A stretch of DNA of 64,000 nt, from contig OZ005689.1 of NCBI GenBank assembly GCA_963930775.1, positions 5,580,001 through 5,644,000 of the forward strand, in the 5' to 3' direction. Under the pieces are notes generated by a model. It saw nothing but the letters and a program-made list of their open reading frames with translations. It searched no databases and had not been told where the DNA came from. The position numbers and the translations under genes were made by a program. Positions 1 through 11,883 of this stretch are shown piece by piece (the stretch's first letter is position 1; every line of letters begins with the position of its first letter). This DNA comes from Cliona cf. orientalis. Lineage: Eukaryota > Porifera > Demospongiae > Clionaida > Clionaidae.

Positions 1-583
1 GTCTGTGTTTACATAACACCCACTTCATGATTTCAAGTACAAGATGTGATAGCGCATGGCAGCCTTGATTACAATTTGTGTATGTCATCCTACTGGAACG
101 CTGTTATACGTTACTACATTTGTACTGTAGTTCAACACTCCTATCTAATCTACTCCTGGTAGTACAATATCACAGAAGGACCTAACTAAGTGATTAGCAG
201 CACTTAGCGCTGTTAAATTTTCAAATATTTTATAAAAATATAGGTTCGACTGTATTACATACATAAGAAATGTTGGCAAATAATACGATTTTCCACAATA
301 ATATTATTATTGCCAATTAGCAAAATTTATCAAAGTTTCTTGCTATGTGCACGTGCATAGAAATTTTGCCAGGAGAAAATTTTTCACCAATTTCACCACC
401 TGCTCTCATTGGCGAAAATAAACTATCCTTTGCATAGAGCATGTGGCCACCTCTACCACATTAATTGGCAAAGTTTTTTTTTCCATCCATTTCTTCAAAG
501 GTAGCAGGGCTTAATAGTGAATTTTTTATCCAGAGAATATTTTCATGTATACGGTACACCATAGACTAGTATTATATACTTAC
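1..583. other. AT-rich region 3' of receptor J, no gene seen
   Basis: No open frame with protein-like features is visible. The sequence is AT-rich with scattered ATTATTATT runs and short imperfect inverted repeats around 300-370. It probably holds the 3' UTR of the minus-strand receptor J, whose stop codon is at 586-584, followed by intergenic DNA. Confidence 0.4.
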
Positions 584-886
584 TTATTCACTTGACTCTG
601 CGACGGGATCCCTGTGATCTGTTAGTGGTTCTGGTTTATAGTCATAATTCACTGGACAGTCTGAAATTTGAAGACTAGAATATTATAACAAGCATAAATT
701 ATTATACTATAGTCCATGCAGCTTGGCATCATACTTGGTAAGTTTTCGGATGCTGACTTTTGACGTTTCATCTTGATGATTACAGTAACTATGATACCGG
801 TAATAGTCAAGGAGACCAGAATTACTACCACAATAATGATAATAATTGTATGTACATGTAGATTAGATGACTGACGAGGAACTTCT

Positions 887-917
<31 letters not shown>

Positions 918-3900
918 ATTATACACCATGATGTAATGCAACAAAGAACAACCATAATAATTATTATAATAGTACCATAGTGTCCCAAGTAGGCGTCCAT
1001 GGGCGCTTATACGCCTGTCAATGACACCCCCCACTACCCCACCCATGTGCTATAGAGGGGAGTTGACGGGGAATTGACAGGAGTTTCCCCCCGAGGGTAC
1101 GGGATATTGACACAGCAGGCTTTAGCAATCCCCTATAGCAATGTCGGGACCTATAGGTGTATTGACATTGGGCAGTGCCCCAGGGGTGGGGTTTTCTACA
1201 CAGCACTTGGTCAAATCCCCACTATTCCCCCACCCAACCTGGGGGTGGGAGGGGGGGGGTGGCGGAGTGGGGATTGTCATTGATAGGTGCATTATTAAAC
1301 ATACATGGCAATTTTGGCCCGCATGGGTGCTTACCCAGGACATAATTTCCATACATTTATACAGAAGCTGCTACATTAATCCCTTGAGATGAAGTATACA
1401 TGTAATACCGGTATGGGCGCTTACCCGGAAATGGGCGCTTGCCCAGGACACTATAGTAGTGTAATCCCTATGGGGGTGTGCAACAACTCTTGTATGTTTA
1501 TTGGCCTATCACCCCACCTCATCATTGGTACACCCTATGACTATCTACACCCCTATGGTAGCTGGCAATAATATTTACCTTAAAAATGCTGGTTGTTAGC
1601 TATAGGCAATGACCAACAATGTGCGCTACAGTTGCCACAGTATAAGTGGATCAGATAATGTAGTGTACACTTTCGATGCATGGGAATAGGCTAAGCGTTA
1701 TCTAGTGTGTTAGGCATAATAATTACACTAGACTCTTTTACTAAATTTTTTGGCAAACTAGTCACACAGCTGAAATGTTGTACATATTATGTGCCTCTAA
1801 ATATTGTGTGAGGCTTAAGCATCAAGTTCGAATTCAACATGATGTTTGTGCCAGGAAGTACCGTATAGTACTACGAACCTAATAGCATACACTTCGGTAC
1901 GCTTCCACTCCAACTTCCATTAATGAGGCAAGTTAGATTCAAATCATCTCCACGTGCACTATAGCCTTCATCACACTTGTAGGAGACCACTGAGCCAACT
2001 GTTGTATTCTCAAAGCAGCCCACACCATTGAGAATGGTGACTCTTTTAGCATAGCTGGAATCAGTTGTGTTTTCTACATCACCGAGAATATTTGATGGAC
2101 AGGCTGCGTTAGGAGACAGAGATAATTATTATTGTGTACCATAGATAATAACAAATACAATAATTATTAATGATCAACATAGCTAGGATCCTTCACTGAG
2201 AACATTAATTATCGTGGAATCCCTTCATAAGGACACCCCTGCATTGAGGATGTCTCTCTTATCAGGACACTTCCCGTGGTTCCAGCTACATAGAGACATG
2301 TATAAAGTACCCTTTGAAAATTTAATGATGACACCTCCTTTAATCAGGACTCTTCAAACTGTCCCAAGACGGGCATCTAGCAGAGGAGATTGGATGTGAT
2401 CACATGCATGCAAAAAAGTGGGCGTCCCAATATAATATTATAGCACATATAAAAAAGTGGGCGTGTTGCCCAGGCCTAATATAATTTATAGCACACACAA
2501 ACAAGTGGGCGTGTTACCCAATAATAATATTGTAACACTGTACAAAAAGTAAGTCAGCCTCATCCACAGGGCTGGCACCTTCTGTCAGTTTTTCATGTTG
2601 CATATTATGCACGTAGCCACCAATGGGCCAGAGGACAAGCCAATTAAAATTAATAAGCTCAATTAAGCAAGCATATCAGGAAGTTTCTGTACAATTTGGG
2701 ACATCTTAGTAGCTAGCGTTAGCTGGTGTTAAATATCAGCACACTTTGAGGGCGCTAGGTGTTGATGAAGTCTCTTGAGCTAGCTGACACTGCGGTCTAT
2801 ACAAAGCTATGGAGTATTATGCCCAAAACTTCTTGGCAAATTGGCGAGTAGACTACTCTACAGCTATGTCTGAAAGTTGTTCAGACTTAATCTACACTCC
2901 TAATAGAACAGTGCTCTGGGGTGCAAAATCGCTGTATGTGCACGCATTCTAATATAAATGGCATAGAATGACCACGCCTCCTCATTCCCCTATACTTGGT
3001 AATACAAATCTGGCGCCGTGCATTATGCAAAATGGCACGTAAGGCAGGGAAGATATCCTGCTTTATTTAGTATCTACTTTGAGCAGACAAGCTCACCAAG
3101 ACTGCTCTGGGGTGCAAAAAGCCCTCAAGTTGTTTTGAAAGAAGATATTGAACTAAATAGATCTTTCCAATACATTTTTCCTATACCTACATTTAGTGTG
3201 AAAGGGTGCTACCTTGTACGATAAACAAAAAAATGTCCCCCAACTTCTTCATATGCCTATTATTGCCTTGGACAGTCCAGGGGGAACCACTTTGGCCTTT
3301 TAGGGGGACAACTTATACATGTTGTAGGACAGTACTACCAAGACAACATTAATAGCTTATGTACTTGCGATCATATTATAACCTACATGAAGCGACAGTC
3401 ACTTCCACAGCTTCCCCTCGTTGAGTCCCACAGTTAATGGCCGAAATGTTGACAATTATCCTCTCTCTCAAACGCAGTCCAGTGCATTGACAGGGAGCAT
3501 CTAGAGAGCATGATAGTGGGCAGTCAATAGCTACATCTCGCCCCTCGATGGTGCTAGTAGGAGGAGTAACAATGTAGGAAGTGATGGCATTGATACTAGT
3601 AAAGGAGGAGTTCCATGAGATCATGAATTTGAAGGTGGAGTTATTGTCCTCTTCAGAAGATATCAAAAAGTCAGTACTGATAACTGGGGCAGGTGGTGGA
3701 CCTGTATATAGGATATGGTAGAAAATAACCACATACAATGATAGCTGTATGTGACAAGCAGAGATTGTGTACGGACACAATAAACTCACTGGCAGATTAT
3801 CAGATTCAGATCATCTACAAAGGGGACTTCTCAAACAAGATAACCATTACGTTAATGATAGACCTTTAAGGCCTCAGTCTACTGCTGAGATATAATATTA

Positions 3901-4956
3901 TTGTAAGTGGTGACGTCATAGGCTCTGTACGCTGGTGGGAATCCCTGCCAGTGCTCTCCACCCTCTAATTTATATCAATTCCTGCCTAGTCCTCAGTGAC
4001 GCAAATATCAGTAAGCTTTCATAGGGGAGAGCACCAGTACTGTTAAAGCACTCTTAGACTAGATCGTTCTATACTGAGAGCTTCCCAACCATGTTCCCGT
4101 ACATATAGTGGCACTTAGCAGCTTGTACCCAGGCTTTCATCGTAATTTATTCCGGGATCTTAATGTAAAGTTCCTATACACTTGTGTGATGCATGCAGGT
4201 GTATAATAATTGTACCTGGGCTCTTAATGTATTGTGTATTATAATAACGTCAACAGTCTAGTATATTATATATAGCAGCTCAGTGTATGTACCTCTTAAC
4301 GTATAGTTAAGCATTGTAGAAGAGTTTCTTCCAAGTGTTGCACACGTGATTTTATCAGTGCTCATCAATGACGAGATATTAGTTCTCAATCGAACAGTCA
4401 TATTGGAAACTCGTCGTGCTTGGTCGACATCAATGGATACCAACTCCAGTGTGTACGGACCAGAACTCGAATTCCGCTCTCCCGGAACGTCACCAATGTT
4501 GAAGTTAGGCTCTATCTCCATACCATTTATTTGGAATTCTAGAAAGGACAAATCAGTTCCTTTGCATTCGAACATCAGAGAGAGCCCAGGACACACCTCT
4601 CGTCCAGAAGTCACATCAGTATTAAGTGATTGGAGAGATACATCCTGAGCTCCTGAAGTGAAACAAAGTTTCATTGACAAGGCTAAGTGATTATCAATAC
4701 TTTAATATAGCTAGCTACTAAATTTTGAGCTTGCAAACAAGAAATCCTTACATGATGTAGCTAGTGCTCATAGGTACTAGCCACTGAGGTCCGAGTCTAT
4801 GGCCTGCACATGTGGCCTGGCCGAGTTAGCCTTCTGGCGCCTCGCGACGGGTACAAACTTATTGAATATCGTGCCACACTTACCAACGATGATCCACTGC
4901 AAGCGAACCACAACCACAATTATCAGTGACCAAAAGAATTTCTGTGTAACCGCCAT
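584..4956 (-). CDS. Receptor J: signal peptide-Ig-FN3-sushi-TM type I membrane protein
   Basis: Six exons (minus): 4956-4884, 4652-4293, 3701-3387, 2103-1879, 884-735, 660-584. The phases join to 399 aa. Exon 1 encodes a hydrophobic signal peptide (MAVTQKFFW...). Exon 2 (about aa 25-144) is an Ig-like domain with paired Cys and many NxT/S sites. Exon 3 (about 145-249) is FN3-like, starting PPPAPV and ending in an NCGTQ..G..VEVTV strand, with an extra CPLSC..CQC insertion. Exon 4 (about 250-324) is a sushi/CCP domain (YKCDEGY, TCL, GSWSG, PKC). Exon 5 carries a TM helix (about 337-361) followed by KMKRQK. Exon 6 gives a short tail with NYDYKP. All internal introns are phase 1, as is usual for shuffled extracellular modules. 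The donor after the sushi exon (GTTCGT) is weak. It is a paralogue of K, transcribed away from it. The ligand is unknown; adhesion or recognition is inference. Confidence 0.8.
887..916. repeat. 30-bp poly-G run (poly-C on the coding strand of J)
   Basis: An uninterrupted run of G on the plus strand lies directly next to the CAG acceptor of J exon 5. On the minus strand it is a run of C serving as the polypyrimidine tract. Such a run is unstable in replication and hard to sequence, so its true length is uncertain. Confidence 0.9.
1010..1470. repeat. GC-rich repeat with GGGCGCTTACCC units in J intron 4
   Basis: Copies and variants of GGGCGCTTACCC and of CAGGACA occur at about 998, 1325, 1407 and 1433, with C/G-rich runs near 1025 and 1225-1275. 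Apparent open frames here are low-complexity translations without protein features. It looks like the remains of a repetitive element inside the intron; its ends cannot be defined. Confidence 0.35.
2405..2530. repeat. Tandem repeat, about 50-55 bp unit, three copies, in J intron 3
   Basis: Three degenerate units each contain AAGTGGGCGT followed by a CCCA/CCCAG step and an AATATAAT..TATAGCACA stretch. It lies between the FN3 and sushi exons of J and has no coding content. Confidence 0.6.
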
Positions 4957-5139
4957 ACATAAAACAGTCGGATAGGCCTACGGGTGAAAGTACATGTAGT
5001 ACACTAGTACTGTGACAATAAAAACAAAGGCGGGTCTCTGATGTCACGACGGTGGTTTCGATCCACACCCTATCCTCAACCACAAAATTTTAGCGTTTCA
5101 CGCAGTCAGCTAATACTAATAGTCGGTGCGCAGAATGCA
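4957..5139. promoter_or_regulatory. Short shared promoter region between divergent receptors J and K
   Basis: The predicted start codons of J (4956, minus) and K (5140, plus) are 183 bp apart, with no room for separate distant promoters unless upstream non-coding exons exist. No clear TATA box or NRF1-like palindrome is visible. Co-regulation of the two receptors is inferred from spacing only. Confidence 0.45.
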
Positions 5140-8100
5140 ATGATGCGTGCAGCGCTGAACTTATTCCTAGTGCTTGGTTTAATTAAAAGCTTGTTGGTTG
5201 AAAAGGGTATAACCAGTAAAAATTAATATTACAGTGCAGTCATTGCTACAAATAGATTCTAATTACAACAGCTACTATAGTGCCCTACTAATTATCATAA
5301 TAAAATTGATTATGTATTCAGGATCAGGAGCTTCTTTGGTAGCTCTAACAAGTTCAGTGGACATCACATCTGGAGAGATTCTTTGTCCCAACACGCACCC
5401 AGTAGTATTCACATGCATCGCAGTGGAAGCAAGCTTCTTGAGTTGGCAGAGGAACAGAAATGAAATTGAACCGAATTTCAACATTGGTGATACACCAAGG
5501 TCTGTGATGACTGGACCCTATAATCTATCACTGGATGAAATCCACCGGCATGAGGGTCAGGTGGCAAATATGACCTCCAGACTGGTGGTCAGCCTAAATG
5601 ATCTGGTGAACGGTGACCGGGTGACTTGCAAGGAACTGGTGGCACAAGACTCGATAACTTTGCACTACAAGTTACAAGGTGATTGTATATCATTTAGAAA
5701 CGGTGTGAAACGTTAGCTACACCATCATGCGCTCCTGGTTACAATCATACTGTAGCTACAAAACCTAGTCTGAGTATAGCTACTGCACGATGATTGCATG
5801 ATGACTAATGACAAATTATCTACTGAAATAATATCAATACTCTTTTCTCCCTCCCCTCCATACATACAGTGTACATGTACACTGTCACACATATTTGTAC
5901 ATGTAGCTATAACAAGACATACACATGCACACTCGATCTTACACACTTACACACACTCACGTATACGTACTCCCACACAATGTTATGCAGTTGCTCCACC
6001 TGCTCCAAAAGAGTACAACATACTGCTCGATCGATACCAGGCTTTTCCACCAATGACTGCTTCCGCTACTACTGTTGCCTTCAACTTCACTTCAAATCCA
6101 ACATTCGACCACAACTATGCCATTACTGCTTACAAGATCAGACCTCTATACGCCCATAGCAATAAAGAAATAGCACAGTCCAATAATAATTTGTCAAGAT
6201 CACTCAATAATGACATAAAGTGTCCACCAATTTGCTCCATTGATGAGCCTTGCCGGTGTACTGGATTGGAGATTGGTGAGCGTGTCACTATTGCTATCTC
6301 TGCAATCAACTGTGGAAATCAAGAAGGACCGGCTGTGGAGGTCACTGTCACTACATGTAAGCCCATGCAGTAACAAATAAACAGTGACTCAGTGAAACCA
6401 TAAGTTGAACTCTGTTAGTGGTGATGATTATTCCATGGGGATTATTGAATCCCTCTATAGCGATGACCATTGGGGAATGGAGTTTGACCATCATAATGTA
6501 CATGTATAGGGGGTGCCCCTTTAATTTCTTAGAATTGGTTTTTATTATGGTGATATAAGGTTGGGATCAAGGTGAGTGGCCATATAGACATGTATAGGGT
6601 GGCCATTTAGTGTAAGGGGGTTCCACTGTACACTGGACCAAACTATAAGGTTTCCTTATGTTGTGCTTACCAAAACATGAGCTTTCCTGCACGTATTTGG
6701 CAGAAGTTTTGTAAAAATACAGTGTATTTCATCTAATTCAAATTCTTTCAGATTCAATTTCCTACATAATATAGAGCTAATACATAAAATTTAATTTGAA
6801 TTGGTCTTTATGCTTAATTATAGCCAGCTTTGGCATACTTAAGTACACATAATAAATACAGAACATAGATCATACCGGTATTATTATTATGCAGATCACT
6901 ACAATCCTGCCTGAGATAATAATATTATGAAACTACGAGTATCAAGCTAAACCACTCAGAGTAATTCTAAGCTTCATATATAGTTGAATGTTCACAAAGA
7001 AGCATCACATGCAGAGTCTCAATACGTACTACTCTCTTTCAGTGGATCACTGTAATTCAATTCAAATAATAATACTATGTTTCATGGATTTCGAGATTTG
7101 ATTTATGTGGACTACACTGTAAATGAAATGTGTAGAAACTATTGCACTATTCTACACATTTCTCACATGCATGAGATCCATAATATTAGTGTAGCAAATG
7201 CATTAATTCTGTGATCATGATTGAATTTTAAATTTTAGCATGCCTAATTGAAGAGCTTCAGACTCCTCGTGGCTTATTGGTGGACTGCAATTGCCAGTCG
7301 GAGGGAAACAGCACCAGTGGCAGTGTTTCAATTACCAATGGGCAAGCGTGGCATGATACAGGCACATTCATTGGATCCACGGCGACCTACGAGTGTGACA
7401 ATGGCTACACGCTAATGGGAAACCCTCAAAGAGTGTGTCAGTTTGATGGCCACTGGAGTGGATATCTACCCTACTGTGTAAAACACCACTCAGGTAGCTA
7501 CTACTAGTTAAGTGAATATAATGCTCTAGCTAGTTCTCAAGCTGGCTATAGGCATCTAATTTAATTTACCGGGGTATTAGTGACTCCTAAGTGACTCGAT
7601 TAGCTAGGTTTGCCTGAGCAGGCAACAGGATGGGTTACCCTTAGGTTTGGGATTGGTTGTAAAAGATAGACCTACTGAACTTTCATATTAGCTATTATTG
7701 GTATATCAGCCAGTTAATTATATATTATTAGTATTACTAACCAATTCACAGGTTTATCTACATCTACATCTGTGATAATCGCTGTGCTTAGCACTTCAGT
7801 TTTATCCTTCACTGTCGGTGTAGTGGCAACTATACTTGTGCTGTACTGCTACATACGTACTATGGCTGGGCAGCGCCAGCCTCCTACATCTTTAATTTCT
7901 AGAAAATTACAACGAGCCACAAGTGAGTCAGACTCTGCAGCTGTTCAGGCCTCAGAGTATCAACATGCACCTCGTCCAGTGTATCAAGAGGTCAAAGTGC
8001 CACCCACATGTCCTCAGGGATCAGCCAGCTTGGAAAGTGATGTCCCCCTTAAGCAAAACTCAGCTTACGGTCACATCCACGAACTAAAAGTGTTCACACT

Positions 8101-8164
8101 GGGAAATAAAACTAACAAAAACAATGATTGTGTTATTTTCAATCCGATTTATAGTAGGCGGTGA
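5140..8164 (+). CDS. Receptor K: signal peptide-Ig-FN3-sushi-TM protein with ITIM-like tail
   Basis: Five exons: 5140-5206, 5322-5678, 5991-6356, 7239-7493, 7752-8164; 485 aa, all phase 1 joins. Exon 1 is a signal peptide (MMRAALNLFLVLGL). Exon 2 (about aa 23-141) is Ig-like (VVFTCIA...RVTCKEL) and shares EIEPNFNIGD with J. Exon 3 (about 142-263) is FN3-like (VAPPAP start, AINCGNQEG end) with the same extra Cys pairs as J. Exon 4 (about 264-348) is a sushi domain (ATYECDNGYTL, RVCQFDGHWSG, PYC). Exon 5 encodes a TM helix (about 356-381) and a tail of about 100 residues. The tail contains VYQEV and, further on, SAYGHI, which fits the ITIM consensus [SIVL]xYxx[ILV]. The same two motifs occur in the unrelated array receptors from 17.7 kb on. 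Signalling through SH2 proteins is inference. An alternative exon 2 acceptor 6 nt downstream is in phase. Confidence 0.82.
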
Positions 8165-8817
8165 TCTTGTTGATTGGGGAACACTTTGAAGGTGAAGCCT
8201 TACATTATAAGATAGTGTACAGGTATAAACTGTGATAAACGTAGATGTTATCATGTTAAGGGGTAGCACTATAACATTAATTTTTATAGTACAGTGATTT
8301 ACCATGTATGGTTGTGAAACAGTCTTGTTGGTAAACTGTATTATCATCAATATGGTATCTATTATGTATATAGTCTTGGGACTGTATAGATTATTCGTGA
8401 GAGTCGTTTACAGATCAAGGATGCATAGTTAACGTTAGCAATAGCTGATGTATAATATAATGACTACTTGTTAAAAAATACAATTTTAACTAATGCTGCT
8501 TGTCCCATAAGATTTGTCACTGCGCATTCCCGGACCAAAGGAGCTCCATGCACACAAAAGATATATCTTCATTGATATTATTATAATTAATGTCAACTAT
8601 AAGAAACAAAATTAATATGAACAATTTTTAGCTCAGTAACTCTCAAAGGCTATCTCACACAAAGAGCATCGTGTAGCTATACAGTCTACTACAAATTTGA
8701 AGAACATAATAATATATAGTGCATACTATACTGTGATAATAAATCAAACTAGCTACTAGTAGGTTCTGCAAAACTTAAAGTTTCTGCATAATATTATTAT
8801 ACTACACAAACTCTTAT
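8165..8817. other. Convergent intergenic region between K and the 810-aa gene
   Basis: This holds the presumed 3' UTRs of K (plus) and of the 8818-11250 gene (minus). It is AT-rich with no further protein-like frame and no clear repeat. Confidence 0.5.
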
Positions 8818-11250
8818 CTATACACCAAAAGCTCTATGTAGTCTGTTAGGTGTCGGTGCACGTCGACACTCCATACAATCATCAACTATTGTGCATAACT
8901 CACAGAGGACACACAGAACATAGAGTAGTAGGAGGAGGACCACAATGATTATGAAAAAAAGCCAAAAGTATGCGATAATGAATACGTATGCGTTTGCCAG
9001 TGCCCCCATTGTTGCAGCTATGAAAAAGAATACAGCCCATCCCGTTCCGTCATTAAGAATCACCGTGATTTGCTCAGATCCAAAGGTATCAGAAGCGGCA
9101 GCACCCGAAAATCCTGCACATACAACAAACGCAAGCTGGAAAGCGGCATAGATAAGACAGAGAACTATAACTAGCGGATTTCTGAAAGGAAAGAACAGTT
9201 TTTGCATGAAACTGACTTTGTAGATCTTCTCAAAATCCCTCCAAAGTGAGTTGTGGTAATGCTTGAGTATGCCCTTACTCTTGTGGATTTTTTCTTTGTT
9301 ACTTTTAATTGGAGATAGAAAACTATCACAGCTCCCAGCCTCAAGAATCCGTAGAAAGTCTAGACATACCGTCAAAGGTAGCTCAGTAATCCAATAATAG
9401 CAAACAATGTAGAAAGTGAGGATTCCGCACAGAGGCATCATGTAAGCTGCTATGAGCATGTACCAGAGACGGGAGCTGGCATGGGTCGAACAAAACATGT
9501 CTGGGGGATTTTCGCCTTCACATACTCGAAGGTCTGGATTATAGAACCTATTTTCGTAGCTTATTTTTGCTGCTATAGCAACAATCATGAAAATTTGAGC
9601 AATCATTTGCAAGAAGACGTGAGCAGCAAAATAGACTTGGACGTACAGTCCGGTTGGATCTTCTTTATTCTTTCGCATTGTCTGTCGTTTCTTATGGACA
9701 TTTACTACCATGCTACAAAGCACCATGATTCTGGCCAGATACACATACAAGAAGATTCCCAAGCAAGATAAAAGAAAGAGTACAAGGCTAAGGCGGTCAC
9801 TGGCATTGCTAACCTCATATCCTCTTCCCGTGATAAACTCGAACAGGTCACAGATCAGCAGTGGATAAAAGATCGCTTCAGAAACAAGAGTTCGTACAAT
9901 ATCCATTCTATCCTTGAACTTTTCGATACGTGCTTGACATTTTGTTGTACTGCCATCCGATTCTATATTATTGTTGTCTGTTCCTTCATCATTTTGACTT
10001 GAAGCTTCACTATCACTCTCGTGTTTAGCTTTCCTGCCGTCGTTGTCTTCGGTGTGATCAACCTCGTAATCGGCTTCTTTTGACTTCTTCACTTTCTTGT
10101 GGTAGTCTACTGCAGCTTTGCAAGATGTGCACTCTTTTAACTGAAGGATGGCATCGATAAGGGCAAATATTGAGGCAATAATTGTGAGGATAAGATGGAA
10201 AATGTTGAATCCTTTCCTGTTGTTTTCATCAAGTGCAAAGAAAACCAGTGATACGAGAAATGATAGTACCAGAAGGCATAGCTCTCCAATGACCCAAAAA
10301 TCTCGAACAATATCACTAACAAGCGGAAAAGCAAACTTGCCATAAAAAGACCATCCTTGCTTCCGTGCCCGCTGCATCGTTGGTGTCATGAACTCCTCGA
10401 CTTCTAAAGCTTTAGCAATTGGCTCTTCAGTTTTTGGTTCCTCGTCTTCTGTTGCTGATTCCTGCTCCTCCGGTGCTGGTTTTATTGATACTTGCTGTTC
10501 AACAACTATGGTAGGATTTGTGGCTGAGATATTGGTCGACTGTGCCTGTTGTGTTGCGACAGCGCTAGCTCGTTGGCGACGACGTCGACGACCACAGATA
10601 CAAAATTTTGACATAATGACTTTTTTGTTGCATTGTATTCCTCGTAAAAGTGTATCACAGTCACAATGACACTGCCTACGTTGTTTCCCCCCTTCCTCAT
10701 CCTCTTGCTGTTCTTCTTGTCTCTCTTTTTCCTCTTCTTCTTGTGCTCCCTTGAATAGGTCTTCATAGATATCCTGCAGCTTTTCCTGGTCTTCTTCTGT
10801 CAATTTAATATCATTGTTCTGATCGTCACCAGATGTTTCTTCAATCTCTATATTCGTCTGTGAAGGCTGCTCTTCAATAACCGTGATCTCTGCTGACTCA
10901 GAAACTCCTTCTTGAACCATTTCACTTGAGCCGTTTTCAGTTGATAGCTGTTTGATTTTCACCTCCACCTCAATGTTCGCTGATTCATCTATTGCATTCG
11001 TAGACTCTTTTTCAACCGTGACCGTGATAGTTGAACTCGGGGCATTTTCACCACTTTCGATTGTGACCGTTTCTTTCATCAGGTGACCATTTTGGTGCAT
11101 CACTGTATCAGGTTCATCAGTCCATGTCATCTCAGCCCCTCCGTTTCCTTTAGTGTGCTCCAGATCTATTGCATCGTTTTCAGGAGCTGTAGCCGCAATC
11201 GCACCATTTGATGGAACAATTTCATCCTCATTCATTGATGAATCAGACAT
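8818..11250 (-). CDS. Uncharacterised multi-pass membrane protein, 810 aa, intronless coding region
   Basis: One uninterrupted frame in a neighbourhood of intron-rich genes. Residues 1-290 are hydrophilic, rich in Glu/Ser/Thr/Gln, with a Cys-rich patch (CHCDCD...CNKK...CICG) at about 194-219 followed by a run of Arg. Hydrophobic segments lie near 318-340, 349-370, 452-472, 486-508, 538-561, 594-618, 692-714, 737-760 and 761-787, giving about nine membrane passes. A charged acidic loop occupies about 372-450. There is no signal peptide, so the N-terminus is probably cytosolic. I do not recognise the family and see no channel pore, transporter or enzyme signature. The start is the first Met of the frame (MSDSSMNEDE). 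A retrocopied or ancestrally intronless gene would both fit; introns in the 5' UTR cannot be excluded. Confidence 0.8.
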   Translation of the reverse strand: MSDSSMNEDEIVPSNGAIAATAPENDAIDLEHTKGNGGAEMTWTDEPDTVMHQNGHLMKETVTIESGENAPSSTITVTVEKESTNAIDESANIEVEVKIKQLSTENGSSEMVQEGVSESAEITVIEEQPSQTNIEIEETSGDDQNNDIKLTEEDQEKLQDIYEDLFKGAQEEEEKERQEEQQEDEEGGKQRRQCHCDCDTLLRGIQCNKKVIMSKFCICGRRRRRQRASAVATQQAQSTNISATNPTIVVEQQVSIKPAPEEQESATEDEEPKTEEPIAKALEVEEFMTPTMQRARKQGWSFYGKFAFPLVSDIVRDFWVIGELCLLVLSFLVSLVFFALDENNRKGFNIFHLILTIIASIFALIDAILQLKECTSCKAAVDYHKKVKKSKEADYEVDHTEDNDGRKAKHESDSEASSQNDEGTDNNNIESDGSTTKCQARIEKFKDRMDIVRTLVSEAIFYPLLICDLFEFITGRGYEVSNASDRLSLVLFLLSCLGIFLYVYLARIMVLCSMVVNVHKKRQTMRKNKEDPTGLYVQVYFAAHVFLQMIAQIFMIVAIAAKISYENRFYNPDLRVCEGENPPDMFCSTHASSRLWYMLIAAYMMPLCGILTFYIVCYYWITELPLTVCLDFLRILEAGSCDSFLSPIKSNKEKIHKSKGILKHYHNSLWRDFEKIYKVSFMQKLFFPFRNPLVIVLCLIYAAFQLAFVVCAGFSGAAASDTFGSEQITVILNDGTGWAVFFFIAATMGALANAYVFIIAYFWLFFIIIVVLLLLLYVLCVLCELCTIVDDCMECRRAPTPNRLHRAFGV

Positions 11251-11630
11251 CGCACTTGAGGCTTAGGACAACTATTTCTGGTACTATAATGAGCTCAAGT
11301 ATGCTTGCTTTTGCAATTAACTGCTTTTGCAACAGTTCATAAAAAATCAAGTTGTAAAAGAATGGGGGGTGGATGAGTTGTGGTAGTAGGATGACATGTT
11401 TCAAATTACAGCCTGATACCACCATTCATGAATATGATATAATTTGATGCACACTCCCCCAAATATCTGCATCATAAACAGGTTACTATGATACCAGATA
11501 CCACAAGCACTGTTCTATCAGATTCTGATAACGAAGAGTACATAACCAAACAATGTCCCCAGCCCTGAATACTGGCTACCTACACACCTAAACAAGACCA
11601 GTGAATCCACAAGGGCCACTCAACACTATA

Positions 11631-11883
11631 GCCCCATTTACACGTAGGCCTTAACTCGGGTCAGGATCCGCGTTAAACTAACTCGCTTATGTGTAAACGC
11701 GCTAATCCACTTGTAAACCGAATTAGTTGACCCGGGTTGTAACCCACATCCTGATGTGGGTTAGAAGTGGGTTACGTGCATAGTAGTGGGCTATGAATAT
11801 CTTAACTCGGGTCAGGCGCGTGCGTGTAAACGCGATTTAATCCGGTTCAGTTTAAACTGGTTTGGTACGTGTAAACGGGGCTT
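11631..11883. mobile_element. MITE-like element with GCCCC(A/G)TTTACACGTA terminal repeats
   Basis: The left end GCCCCATTTACACGTA is mirrored at the right end by TACGTGTAAACGGGGC, both next to a TATA step (TA target duplication possible). The interior repeats TTAACTCGGGTCAGG twice and contains further CGTGTAAACGCG copies. It is about 253 bp, non-coding, and consistent with a non-autonomous DNA transposon. Confidence 0.7.

Noticed and set aside
1018..1571. Four overlapping 60-80 aa frames in J intron 4
   Set aside because: Low-complexity Gly/Pro/His translations of a GC-rich repeat with no splice signals.
10137..10766. Several 65-95 aa frames on both strands inside the 810-codon gene
   Set aside because: They are shadows of the long coding frame; compositions mirror its acidic or hydrophobic tracts.
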